Shown: positions 25,503-33,537 of the stretch, piece after piece | Layout of the letters: every line of letters starts with the position of its first letter | Numbering within the stretch: the first letter of the stretch is position 1 | Origin: Petrocella atlantisensis | GTDB taxonomy: Bacteria > Bacillota > Clostridia > Lachnospirales > Vallitaleaceae | NCBI RefSeq assembly: GCF_900538275.1 | Contig: NZ_LR130778.1 | Location: 3,034,001 to 3,098,000 of the forward strand | DNA length: 64,000 nt | Reading direction: 5' to 3' | Program-made: the position numbers and the translations under genes | The notes under the pieces: generated by a model | Seen by the model: only the letters and a program-made list of their open reading frames with translations | The model's database searches: none | What the model was told of the DNA's origin: nothing

Positions 25503-26999
25503 ATGGAAAACTTAACAACTTTTATACAGTCGTTTTTTATGTTGTTTACTGATATAAATATCCTTTTGCTTATGCTAGGTGCAACAGCCCTTGGTGTTAT
25601 TATAGGTGCTTTGCCGGGGCTAACAGCAACTATGGGTATTGCACTACTGACTGGTCTTACATATAATGTGCCACTTGAATATACATTTACAATATTGATG
25701 GGTGTGTATGTAGGTGGTATTTATGGCGGCAGTATATCAGCTATATTATTAAACATACCAGGAACGGCTTCTGCAGCTGCAACCGCACTTGATGGTCATC
25801 AGCTTGCATTACAAGGAAAAGCTGAGACGGCCATTAAAGTAACCCGTCTTGCATCTATTATTGGTACTTTTATTGGTGTGCTTGCCCTTGCACTTTTGGC
25901 ACCACCACTTACTAACATAGCCCTTAAGTTTACATCACCAGAGTATTTTATGTTAGCCTTCTTTGGCGTTCTAATCTGTGGATCAGTTGCAGCAGATGAT
26001 CTATCTATAAAAGGTTGGATTGCAGGTCTTATCGGTATATTGCTTGCATTTGTTCGCTTAGATGATCTTGAGAGCATTCCAAGATTTACATTTGAAAACT
26101 TTAATCTTTTTAGCGGTGTAGCTGTGATACCTGCAATGATTGGTTTTTACGCTATTCCAGAAGTTATAAAGGCTTTTGCAAAGACGGACAAGATAGAGGT
26201 GACAGAAGCAAAAGACACTGTTAAAGAAAAAATCAGTACGTTTAAAATTGTTTTCTCTAAGCTAAGGGTCATTATTCAATCAGCGTTAATTGGTCTAGGT
26301 CTTGGCGCTCTTCCAGGCGTTGGTGAAGACGTGGCTGCTTGGGTCGGTTACGACACAGCAAAGCGAACCAGTAAAGATAAGGCTTTATATGGAACAGGTT
26401 TATATGAAGGCGCTATTGCACCTGAAGTTGCTAACAATGCAGCTATCGGAGGCGCAACCATTCCCCTTCTAACCCTTGGTGTACCGGGTAGCCCACCTGC
26501 GGCTGTATTACTTGGTGCCTTGACTTTACATGGTATCCGTCCGGGACCAATGATTAATATTGAATCTCCGGGATTTATTAGTCAGATGGCAGCACTTATT
26601 ATGTTGGCGGTTATCGCTTTATGGGTTGTTGGTATGATCCTTGCAAAACCCATGGCTAAAATTCTTAAAATCCCAACCGTTTATTTGATGCCTGTTGTCG
26701 CAGCTTTATCTGTAATTGGTGCATACGCAATAAATCTATCAAAGTTTGATTTGATTATGGTACTTATTTTTGGTATATTAGGGTATTTCCTATCGAAAAT
26801 GTGCTATTCACCTGCTCCCATTGTACTTGGTTTGATACTTGGTAACATGATTGATGTTACATTTAGAAGAACGCTTATTGTGAGTAATGGAAGTTTTGCA
26901 CCATTTTTCACCCGACCGATTGCTCTAATATTTTTTGTACTTATTGCTATTACGATTGTAAGTCAAGTAAGAGCGACGATAAAACGTTCGGATGCTTAA
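25503..26999 (+). CDS. TctA-type large transporter subunit
   Basis: 498 residues with about 10-12 membrane helices; it is the transport channel of the system, driven by an ion gradient. Family signatures are GALPGLTATMGIALL and GGIYGGSISAILLNIPGTA in the first half and the repeated GLGLGALPGVGEDVAAWVGY and TLGVPGSPPAAVLLGAL in the second. With TctC and TctB it imports an unidentified carboxylate. No terminator follows before the second FadR gene 89 bp downstream. Confidence 0.95.
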   Translation: MENLTTFIQSFFMLFTDINILLLMLGATALGVIIGALPGLTATMGIALLTGLTYNVPLEYTFTILMGVYVGGIYGGSISAILLNIPGTASAAATALDGHQLALQGKAETAIKVTRLASIIGTFIGVLALALLAPPLTNIALKFTSPEYFMLAFFGVLICGSVAADDLSIKGWIAGLIGILLAFVRLDDLESIPRFTFENFNLFSGVAVIPAMIGFYAIPEVIKAFAKTDKIEVTEAKDTVKEKISTFKIVFSKLRVIIQSALIGLGLGALPGVGEDVAAWVGYDTAKRTSKDKALYGTGLYEGAIAPEVANNAAIGGATIPLLTLGVPGSPPAAVLLGALTLHGIRPGPMINIESPGFISQMAALIMLAVIALWVVGMILAKPMAKILKIPTVYLMPVVAALSVIGAYAINLSKFDLIMVLIFGILGYFLSKMCYSPAPIVLGLILGNMIDVTFRRTLIVSNGSFAPFFTRPIALIFFVLIAITIVSQVRATIKRSDA

Positions 27000-27088
27000 A
27001 GAATTATAATTTTATAAGGTTTGACATAACAAATAAGATGGATCATTTGTTTTTGAGTATTGGGAAATAATAAAGAGAAGGTGAGTAG

Positions 27089-27808
27089 ATGGATGATTTA
27101 AGATTTGATAAGATTGATAGTGAATCAGTAGTGTCAAATGTTGTAAACCAGATTTCATCTCTGATTATAGAACGTCACTTTAATGCAGGCGACAAAATTC
27201 CAACAGAAATGGAACTAGCAAGTCGCTTAGGTGTGAGCCGCAATTCGATTCGAGAAGCTATTAAGATCCTTAGGACAGTGGGGGTTTTAGAAGTACTTAG
27301 AGGAAAAGGTACTTTTGTAACAACCACTGTATCACCAACTTTCTTTGATCCATTAATCTTTAGCTTGATACTTGAGCCATCATCTAATAAAGATCTATAT
27401 GAACTAAGAATGATGTTTGATTCTATGGTCTTGTTTTGTGCAGTGAATCGTATTACAGTAGAACAAATAGCAACATTAAAAATGATGATAAAAATGACAG
27501 AGGCAAGCTTTGAAAAAAATAGTGAGGACTCAAATACGGACTATTATATCCTTCAAGATATAACATTTCATAAATACCTTCTTGAAACGACGCGTAATCC
27601 TTTGATTCAGAGAATTGGGTATTCAATTCTTGAATTTATTCCAGAATACGTAAGGCGAAGCATAGAACAAGAGCATGGTGTGGAGAGAAGTATAAAGAAT
27701 CATAAGGAAATTATTCGTATATTAGAATCAAAAGATTTGAGTAAAATAATTGACATTACAGATTCAACATTAGCAGAGTGGAAGAACAACTGGCAAGAGG
27801 AAAATTAG
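27089..27808 (+). CDS. FadR-subfamily GntR transcription regulator 2
   Basis: 239 residues, paralog of the regulator at 20237. The HTH region reads GDKIPTEMELASRLGVSRNS, and the FCD domain has DITFHKYL and NHKEIIRIL. AAGGTGA precedes the ATG. The gene sits 28 bp before glycerate kinase and probably shares its mRNA. The two paralogs bracket the transport and transketolase genes, so they may sense different intermediates of one pathway. Confidence 0.93.
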   Translation: MDDLRFDKIDSESVVSNVVNQISSLIIERHFNAGDKIPTEMELASRLGVSRNSIREAIKILRTVGVLEVLRGKGTFVTTTVSPTFFDPLIFSLILEPSSNKDLYELRMMFDSMVLFCAVNRITVEQIATLKMMIKMTEASFEKNSEDSNTDYYILQDITFHKYLLETTRNPLIQRIGYSILEFIPEYVRRSIEQEHGVERSIKNHKEIIRILESKDLSKIIDITDSTLAEWKNNWQEEN

Positions 27809-27836
27809 AGCAAATTATGTTCTAGGAAGGATCGAT

Positions 27837-28973
27837 ATGAAGATTATATTAGCGCCGGATTCTTTTAAGGGAACCTTTAGTTCAAAAGAGGTCATTAATT
27901 ATCTGGATCAAGGTTTTAGAAAATTCATTGAGAATGTAGAAATCATACATGTTCCCATAGCTGACGGTGGTGAAGGAACAGTAGAAGCTATATTGACTGC
28001 AACAGAGGGTAAAAAAGTAGATTGTATTGTTTCCGGTCCTTTAGGCCAAAAAGTAAAGGCATATTATGGTTTGCTGGGCGATACTGCGGTTATTGAAATG
28101 GCCACGGCTTCGGGTATCACACTTATTGCTGATGAAGAAAAGAACCCCTTAAAAACAAGTACCTATGGCACAGGCGAAATGATGTTGCACGCTCTTGATA
28201 ATGGGGCGAAAAAATTAGTTATAGGCATAGGTGGCAGTGCTACAAACGACGGTGGCCTTGGTATGGCTAAAGCTTTAGGTGTTAAGTTTTATAATAAGGA
28301 TCATGCAGAAGTTGGACATGGCGGTATTGAACTTGGAAATATAAGTACGATCGATATCACCGGAATGGATAAAAGGTTCAAGAATATTGAAGTCGATGTA
28401 ATATGTGATGTTACAAATCCGCTGCTAGGTCCAAATGGCGCTACCTATACTTATGGACCTCAAAAAGGCGCTACAACTACAATGATGGTGTTGCTTGAGA
28501 ACGGTATGGTGAATTATCACAACCTTATTCAAGAAACATTTGGTATTCACCTTGATTCTATTCCAGGTACTGGTGCCGCCGGAGGCTTAGGAGGAGGTCT
28601 TGTGGCTTTTGTAGGTGCAGTGTTAAAACCAGGTATAGAAACAATACTTGATGTGGTAGCCTTTGATGAAAAACTCGAAAATGTAGATTTGGTGATAACA
28701 GGAGAAGGTAAGTTGGATGGACAGTCCATATATGGTAAGGTGCCTGTTGGCGTAGCAGCAAGATGTGGAAATATTCCTGTACTGGCTTTTGTTGGTAGTA
28801 TAGGCGATGGAGCCGAAAAAGTATATGACCACAATATCTCTGGCGTTTTTTCGACAGTCTCAGATGTAACTTCTTTTGAAGAGATCCTTCGTAATAAAGA
28901 AAAAATAATGGAACAGGGTGTTGAGCGTTTTGTTCGTTTGATTAAAACGGGAATGCGCCTCAAAAAGAGATGA
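27837..28973 (+). CDS. Glycerate kinase (GarK/GlxK family)
   Basis: 378 residues, typical length. It phosphorylates D-glycerate with ATP; this family usually gives 2-phosphoglycerate. Conserved blocks: APDSFKGTFSSKEV at the N-terminus, PIADGGEGTVEA, GGSATNDGGLGMAKALG and ITGEGKLDGQS. AGGAAGGAT precedes the ATG. It connects the island to lower glycolysis, with the dehydrogenase downstream supplying glycerate from hydroxypyruvate. Confidence 0.95.
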   Translation: MKIILAPDSFKGTFSSKEVINYLDQGFRKFIENVEIIHVPIADGGEGTVEAILTATEGKKVDCIVSGPLGQKVKAYYGLLGDTAVIEMATASGITLIADEEKNPLKTSTYGTGEMMLHALDNGAKKLVIGIGGSATNDGGLGMAKALGVKFYNKDHAEVGHGGIELGNISTIDITGMDKRFKNIEVDVICDVTNPLLGPNGATYTYGPQKGATTTMMVLLENGMVNYHNLIQETFGIHLDSIPGTGAAGGLGGGLVAFVGAVLKPGIETILDVVAFDEKLENVDLVITGEGKLDGQSIYGKVPVGVAARCGNIPVLAFVGSIGDGAEKVYDHNISGVFSTVSDVTSFEEILRNKEKIMEQGVERFVRLIKTGMRLKKR

Positions 28974-29023
28974 TTGAAATATATCAGAGCCATAATCATA
29001 GATGGCAATCATATATTCAAAAA

Positions 29024-29047
29024 AGGGGTATCACGAAGGTGATACTA
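29024..29047. promoter_or_regulatory. Hairpin between glycerate kinase and dehydrogenase genes
   Basis: GTATCAC-GAAG-GTGATAC forms a 7-bp stem with a GNRA-type loop and no T tail. It may shape mRNA processing or translation of the downstream gene. Confidence 0.45.
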
Positions 29048-29072
29048 CCGATACCAATAAGGAGGATTCAGT

Positions 29073-30029
29073 ATGAAAATAGTTGTTTTAGATGGTTATA
29101 CATTAAACCCAGGTGATTTAACCTGGGATAGATTAATGGGTTTAGGTGAGGTTGTAATCTATGACCGAACAAGGGAAGATCAGATTGTTGAACGTGTTGG
29201 TGAATGTGAAATCGTTTTTACCAACAAGACACCACTTAGCAAAGATACCTTGTTAAAACTCCCAAAAGTCAAGTATATCGGTGTACTAGCTACAGGTTAT
29301 AATGTGGTTGATACTCAAGCTGCCAAGGCACTTAATATGATTGTGACGAATATACCAACCTACGGAACAACGGCTGTAGCTCAGTTTGTTTTTGCACACC
29401 TTCTTGAAATCTGTCATCATGTATGGGAACATAGTGAAGAGGTTAAGCAAGGGACTTGGGGTAAAGGCCAAGATTTTTGTTTTTGGAGTTATCCATTAGT
29501 GGAACTCGCCGGTAAAACAATGGGCATAATTGGTATGGGAAGAATAGGACAAACAACAGCTAAGATTGCTATGGCTTTTGGTATGAATGTTTTAGCGGTG
29601 GATGCTTATCAAAATGAAACGTTGGTAAATGCACAGTTTAAATACGTAGAACTAGATGATATGCTCGCAAATTCTGATGTTATTTCACTGCATTGTCCAT
29701 TACTTGAAAGTACACAAGGTATTATTAACAGTATAAATATTGCTAAAATGAAGGATGGAGTTATTATCATTAATACTTCAAGAGGGCCTCTTATTGTGGA
29801 AGAGGATCTGGCGGAGGCTTTAAATAATGGAAAAGTTGCTGGAGCTGGCCTTGATGTATTATCGGTTGAACCTGCAAAAGATGATAATCCTTTGCTAAAA
29901 GCAAAAAACTGTATAATTACACCACATATTGCATGGGCACCAAAAGAATCAAGAGAGCGTTTATTAAATATCGCGGTGGATAATCTTATCGAGTATACAA
30001 AAGGCAATCCTGTGAATGTGGTGAATTAA
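29073..30029 (+). CDS. D-2-hydroxyacid dehydrogenase, probable glycerate dehydrogenase
   Basis: NAD(P)-dependent enzyme, 318 residues. The Rossmann motif is GIIGMGRIGQTTAKIA (about 150). Catalytic residues are seen in INTSRGPLI (Arg), LDVLSVEPA (Glu) and ITPHIAWA (His). AAGGAGG lies 7 nt before the ATG. With glycerate kinase next to it, hydroxypyruvate to D-glycerate is the best guess; other 2-keto acids are possible. It closes the catabolic island and is followed by a terminator. Confidence 0.92.
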   Translation: MKIVVLDGYTLNPGDLTWDRLMGLGEVVIYDRTREDQIVERVGECEIVFTNKTPLSKDTLLKLPKVKYIGVLATGYNVVDTQAAKALNMIVTNIPTYGTTAVAQFVFAHLLEICHHVWEHSEEVKQGTWGKGQDFCFWSYPLVELAGKTMGIIGMGRIGQTTAKIAMAFGMNVLAVDAYQNETLVNAQFKYVELDDMLANSDVISLHCPLLESTQGIINSINIAKMKDGVIIINTSRGPLIVEEDLAEALNNGKVAGAGLDVLSVEPAKDDNPLLKAKNCIITPHIAWAPKESRERLLNIAVDNLIEYTKGNPVNVVN

Positions 30030-30081
30030 TTTATAATAGATTTGGTTTATACTTAGACTTATTGCACAAAGCAAATGAGAT

Positions 30082-30121
30082 ACCTCATAGGGCGTCGTCC
30101 TTATGGGGTTTATTTTATTTT
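30082..30121 (+). terminator. Terminator of the catabolic island
   Basis: ACCTCATA (30082-30089) pairs with TATGGGGT (30102-30109), with a T-rich tail. It is nearly the same sequence as the terminator at 20049. Confidence 0.75.
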
Positions 30122-30252
30122 GTAGCAAAGGGTGGGTTCAAATAGTGTCATGATTTAATTGTAGATAGGGTGCATAAAGTGTTAAAATGTAAAGGACACA
30201 ATTATTGATAGGGTATTTAGAGTATATATACTTAAGGAGAGAGGAACGCCTT

Positions 30253-30579
30253 ATGAAAATTGCAAAACTCATAGCATTACTTGGTGTAATAGCAATGACT
30301 GGCGCTTTGATTTTTGGTTTTACCCAAGGAGATTTTTTTATGGATGGCTCAGCTGTTCTCGCAAACCCATGGGGTGTTGTTTCTATGGTGGATTTATATG
30401 TAGGTTTCACACTTTTTTCTATGTGGATTGCTTTTAGAGAAAAGCATGTCCTCCAAGCAGTTCTGTGGATTGTTATGATGATGGTATTTGGTTTCTTGAC
30501 TGGAGCGCTTTATGTTCTGATTCATTTAATTGTTAGCAAAGGAGACTGGACAAAATTCTTTATGGGAGCAAGGCAATGA
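30253..30579 (+). CDS. DUF1475-like membrane protein
   Basis: 108 residues, three hydrophobic helices. The stretch FTQGDFFMDGSAVLANPWG followed by VSMVDLYVGF is the hallmark of the DUF1475 family as I know it. The ATG at 30253 has AGGAGAGAGG upstream; the longer frame from 30205 has none. Function is unknown. It overlaps the next gene by 4 bp (ATGA), so the two are co-translated. Confidence 0.75.
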   Translation: MKIAKLIALLGVIAMTGALIFGFTQGDFFMDGSAVLANPWGVVSMVDLYVGFTLFSMWIAFREKHVLQAVLWIVMMMVFGFLTGALYVLIHLIVSKGDWTKFFMGARQ

Positions 30580-31244
30580 TTAAACTAAAGGAATTACGAG
30601 AAGAACTAAAAACAGTCCTTTCAGGTAAAACGATGGATGCACTCTTACCACCTTTACTTTTTGTCGTATTAAACAGTCGCTTTGATCTGGGAATGGCTTC
30701 ATTAATAGCAATACTCTCAGCATTGATGCTTAGTATTTATAGGTTATTATCAAAGCAAAACTGGCATTATGCTTTTGGTGGATTGTTTGGTGTCATCATG
30801 GCTTCTGGCTTTTCATTTGTTTCGGGCAATGCATCGAATTATTTTTTGCCTGGAATACTCAGCAACGTCTTTTTTTTGGTCGTAAGCTTAGTGAGTTTGC
30901 TGGTGGGGAAACCAATAGCAGCATGGGCAAGTCACTTATCAAGGGGATGGTCACTGGACTGGTTTTGGCGGGTGGATGTAAAGCCAGCTTATACAAACGT
31001 TACATGGATATGGTCACTCTTTATACTCGGACGTGTCTTAATTCTAGTGTTGATTTATATTTCAGATCAAACAACACAGTTATTTATTTGGAATACGATA
31101 CTTGGTTGGCCATTAACCATAGGTGTCTTACTGATCAGTTATATCTATGGTATCTGGAAACTTAAGCGTTTGGGTGGACCAGGGATTGAAGAGTTTACTT
31201 CGGGAAAATTGCCACCATATCAAGGACAAACAAGAGGCTTTTGA
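30576..31244 (+). CDS. DUF3159/VC0807-like membrane protein
   Basis: 222 residues with about five or six membrane helices, including GKPIAAWASHLSRGW and a Trp-rich loop DWFWRVDVKPAYTNVTW. The layout resembles the VC0807/DUF3159 group of unknown function; recognition is moderate. It is translationally coupled to the DUF1475 gene. Confidence 0.7.
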   Translation: MIKLKELREELKTVLSGKTMDALLPPLLFVVLNSRFDLGMASLIAILSALMLSIYRLLSKQNWHYAFGGLFGVIMASGFSFVSGNASNYFLPGILSNVFFLVVSLVSLLVGKPIAAWASHLSRGWSLDWFWRVDVKPAYTNVTWIWSLFILGRVLILVLIYISDQTTQLFIWNTILGWPLTIGVLLISYIYGIWKLKRLGGPGIEEFTSGKLPPYQGQTRGF

Positions 31245-31532
31245 TAAAGAATATCGAATATAGGAAAAAATGATTCTAAGAAAATGAAAATTTGAAAAAT
31301 CAAAAAGTGTGATGACTGGATAAGATAAGGACAGCTGATGAATAATAAAAAAGAGATAAAAACGGGATGGCATCTCGATAATAGTTATGCGCGACTGCCA
31401 AAAATTTTTTACACTAATATCAAACCTAGTGGTGTAAATTCTCCGAGTTTGATCATGAGGCTAATGAAACATTTTATTATGCAGTGACGTCTAACAAGCA
31501 TACAAACAATTCATTCAAAGAGGAGGTACAAC
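31245..31532. other. Gap with selO remnant
   Basis: No intact gene. It contains the broken selO copy (31338-31487) and, after the homology ends at about 31454, a short stretch with another frame (HEANETFYYAVTSN) that may be debris of a third gene. Confidence 0.6.
31338..31487 (+). pseudogene. 5' remnant of a second selO gene
   Basis: The ATG at 31338 opens a frame reading KTGWHLDNSYARLPKIFYT and then IKPSGVNSPSLI, matching residues about 20-55 of the intact SelO at 12943. Homology stops at about 31454, and an unrelated tail ends at TGA 31485-31487. Everything with catalytic residues is missing. It has a single KT in place of the five VKT repeats, so it shows the unexpanded N-terminus. Confidence 0.92.
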
Positions 31533-31961
31533 ATGAAATTAAAGTTAATCATACCAATGATGATTATATTAGCAGTTCTTGTAGCATGCTCAACGCCAAC
31601 TACAAGTCCGGAAGATGTTGATGAAGCATTACCAACAGATACAGAATCCCAATTGGTTGTCTATGGTGTAGCTGGGAACATAACAGAACGAACGGAGAAT
31701 GACGATGGTACGATTGTAATTCTGGTTGAAGGTGAATTAGGTAACAATGGTGCTGACTATGCTCGGGGATATGTTACAGTCAATGAAGATACGGTAATTT
31801 ATCTGAATGAAGAAATGCCGGTGGAGGCCTTGGAAGAAGGTCAATATGTACATGTTTTCTTCGAAGGCGATGTCATGGAATCTGATCCAATACAGGCAAC
31901 AGCTAGACAAATCAACATTGTTCCAGAAGATCTCGAAGCTCCCGAAAATCCTGATAATTAA
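31533..31961 (+). CDS. Lipoprotein, DUF3221-like
   Basis: 142 residues. A signal peptide ends in the lipobox LVAC. The mature part is acidic, with VEGELGNNGADYARGYVTVN and GQYVHVFFEGDVMESDPIQA, a pattern like the beta-rich DUF3221/YobA domain. AAGAGGAGG lies 7 nt before the ATG. A surface-anchored protein of unknown role. A decayed copy lies at 19833-20034. Confidence 0.75.
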   Translation: MKLKLIIPMMIILAVLVACSTPTTSPEDVDEALPTDTESQLVVYGVAGNITERTENDDGTIVILVEGELGNNGADYARGYVTVNEDTVIYLNEEMPVEALEEGQYVHVFFEGDVMESDPIQATARQINIVPEDLEAPENPDN

Positions 31962-31976
31962 TTTAATAATGAATGA

Positions 31977-32016
31977 GAAGCCTCATAGGGATTCATCCTT
32001 ATGAGGCTTCTTTTCT
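31977..32016 (+). terminator. Terminator after the lipoprotein
   Basis: GAAGCCTCATA (31977-31987) pairs perfectly with TATGAGGCTTC (32000-32010), followed by a T-rich tail. Confidence 0.9.
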
Positions 32017-32026
32017 TGTTTTCCTA

Positions 32027-32057
32027 TTGACATTCACGTTACGTCATAGTTTATTAT
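32027..32057 (+). promoter_or_regulatory. MerR-type promoter with 19-bp spacer
   Basis: TTGACA (32027-32032) and TATTAT (32052-32057) are separated by 19 bp rather than 17. The spacer holds the dyad ACGTTACGT. Overlong spacers with central dyads are the mark of promoters that MerR-family proteins untwist to activate. The MerR gene lies 84 bp downstream, so this is probably its own autoregulated promoter. Confidence 0.7.
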
Positions 32058-32140
32058 GTATATAGAGTCTTTGATAGCCAATAGTTAAGAAATAATAGTG
32101 TAACACAGCTTAAGGATTCTAATGGATTAGGAGGTTAATT

Positions 32141-32896
32141 ATGGAATATAGTATCAACAAGCTAGCAATGCTAGCTGGGGTTAGTACAAGAACCTTACGC
32201 TACTATGACGACATCAAGCTATTGTCACCAAGGAGGATTAGTGGGAATGGCTACCGGGTATATGGTCAAAAAGAAGTCGACCTTCTACAGCAGATATTAT
32301 TTTATCGTGAACTGGGTGTATCCCTTGATGAAATTAAGGATATTGTTTTTTCGAAAGACTATGATGGTATAGCAACTCTAGAAGACCATTTATCAGCACT
32401 TCAAGTCAAAAAGAAACAGATAGAAATATTGATAACAAATGTCAAAAAAACGATTGCAGCAGCGAAAGGAGAAATAATAATGAGTGATAAAGAAAAATTC
32501 CAAGGTTTTAAAAAGAAGATGGTGAGTGAAAATGAAGAGGTGTATGGAAAGGAAATTCGTGAAAAATATGGTGATGAGATTGTCGACAGTAGCAATGCAA
32601 AACTCATGGGTTTGACAGAAAAAGAATATAGGAGGTACCAAGAATTATCGGATCAGATAAACACATCCTTAGTAAAAGCATTTAACCAAGGTGACCCGTC
32701 GAGTGCACTTGCACAAGAAGTTTGTGCTTTACATAAAGAATGGTTAGGCTGTTACTGGAATCATTATTCGAAGGAAGCACATATGGGATTAGCTCAGACT
32801 TATGTGGATGACCCACGTTTTAGAAAATATTACGATGATCTTTCAGAAGGGTGCGCTGCTTTTCTATATGAGGCTATTAAGATATACTGTAAGTAA
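32141..32896 (+). CDS. MerR-family regulator with TipAS domain
   Basis: 251 residues. The N-terminal MerR winged helix (MEYSINKLAMLAGVSTRTLRYYDDIKLL) is followed by a dimerisation coiled coil (about 80-115) and a C-terminal TipAS-type domain (ALHKEWLGCYWNHYSKEAHMGL, then YVDDPRFRKYYD) that in TipA and Mta binds drugs. It likely activates transcription on ligand binding. No obvious drug-resistance gene is adjacent; lspA downstream may only be a neighbour. TAGGAGG precedes the ATG. Confidence 0.92.
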   Translation: MEYSINKLAMLAGVSTRTLRYYDDIKLLSPRRISGNGYRVYGQKEVDLLQQILFYRELGVSLDEIKDIVFSKDYDGIATLEDHLSALQVKKKQIEILITNVKKTIAAAKGEIIMSDKEKFQGFKKKMVSENEEVYGKEIREKYGDEIVDSSNAKLMGLTEKEYRRYQELSDQINTSLVKAFNQGDPSSALAQEVCALHKEWLGCYWNHYSKEAHMGLAQTYVDDPRFRKYYDDLSEGCAAFLYEAIKIYCK

Positions 32897-32982
32897 AGGT
32901 ATATAGTTTATTGTATTATATAAGCATCATGTGCTATCATATGTAGAAAGTGACATAATAACACTTGAGGAGGATCGTCTGG

Positions 32983-33414
32983 ATGTTGACAGTATGGGTA
33001 TGGATCATGGATCAAATCATTAAAAAATATGCCATAAATAAATTGGCGGGACAAAAACCAGTGTATTATCTTAATGAAAAAATCAGTTTTAGTCTGGTAA
33101 AAAACAGAGGTGCATTTTTAGGTTGGTTGAAAGACAAACCGGCTTATCTCCATGTTTTAACAATCCTATCTATCGTTATGATTCTAGTTATAGGTATACC
33201 GTACTGGACAACGGGAAAAGGTAAGTGGACCGGTATAGGACTAGCCCTTATGCTGGGTGGCGCTCTTGGGAATTATACGGACAGAATCAAAAGAGGCTAC
33301 GTGGTGGATTATATTGCCTTTGCACCCAAACACAACGTACATTATAATTTAGCGGATTTTGCTATTTTTGAAGGGGTCTTCTTAATGTTCATTGGTAAGT
33401 GGATTGGAAAATAG
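32983..33414 (+). CDS. lspA: Lipoprotein signal peptidase II
   Basis: Membrane aspartyl protease that cleaves prolipoproteins after lipidation, 143 residues with four helices. The catalytic aspartates lie in GALGNYTDRIKRGYVVDY and YNLADFAIFEG. The ATG at 32983 follows AGGAGG by 9 nt; an upstream in-frame TTG overlaps that site and is unlikely. At least four lipoproteins in this window (ChvE-like, RbsB-like, TctC-like, 31533) would be clients. Confidence 0.92.
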   Translation: MLTVWVWIMDQIIKKYAINKLAGQKPVYYLNEKISFSLVKNRGAFLGWLKDKPAYLHVLTILSIVMILVIGIPYWTTGKGKWTGIGLALMLGGALGNYTDRIKRGYVVDYIAFAPKHNVHYNLADFAIFEGVFLMFIGKWIGK

Positions 33415-33446
33415 ATTCAGATATTGCTTTATAAGTAATTAAAATA

Positions 33447-33485
33447 AAAGAAGGCATGCAAGATAAATACTTGTATGTCTTCTTT
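33447..33485. terminator. Bidirectional terminator between lspA and the cyclase gene
   Basis: Arms at 33447-33462 and 33470-33485 (AAAGAAGGCATGCAAG and its near complement) form a long stem. On the minus strand it is followed by a T-rich tail, which suits the convergent cyclase gene. Confidence 0.7.
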
Positions 33486-33510
33486 AAGTTATAGAACAAA
33501 AAATGTAGAT

Positions 33511-33537
33511 AAAAAAGCTTCAATAGCTTTTTTCTTT
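33511..33537. terminator. Second hairpin at the 3' end of the cyclase gene
   Basis: AAAAAAGCT and AGCTTTTTT are perfect complements with a 5-nt loop and overlap the last codon region of the minus-strand gene. The A/T runs make it usable in both directions. Confidence 0.7.
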
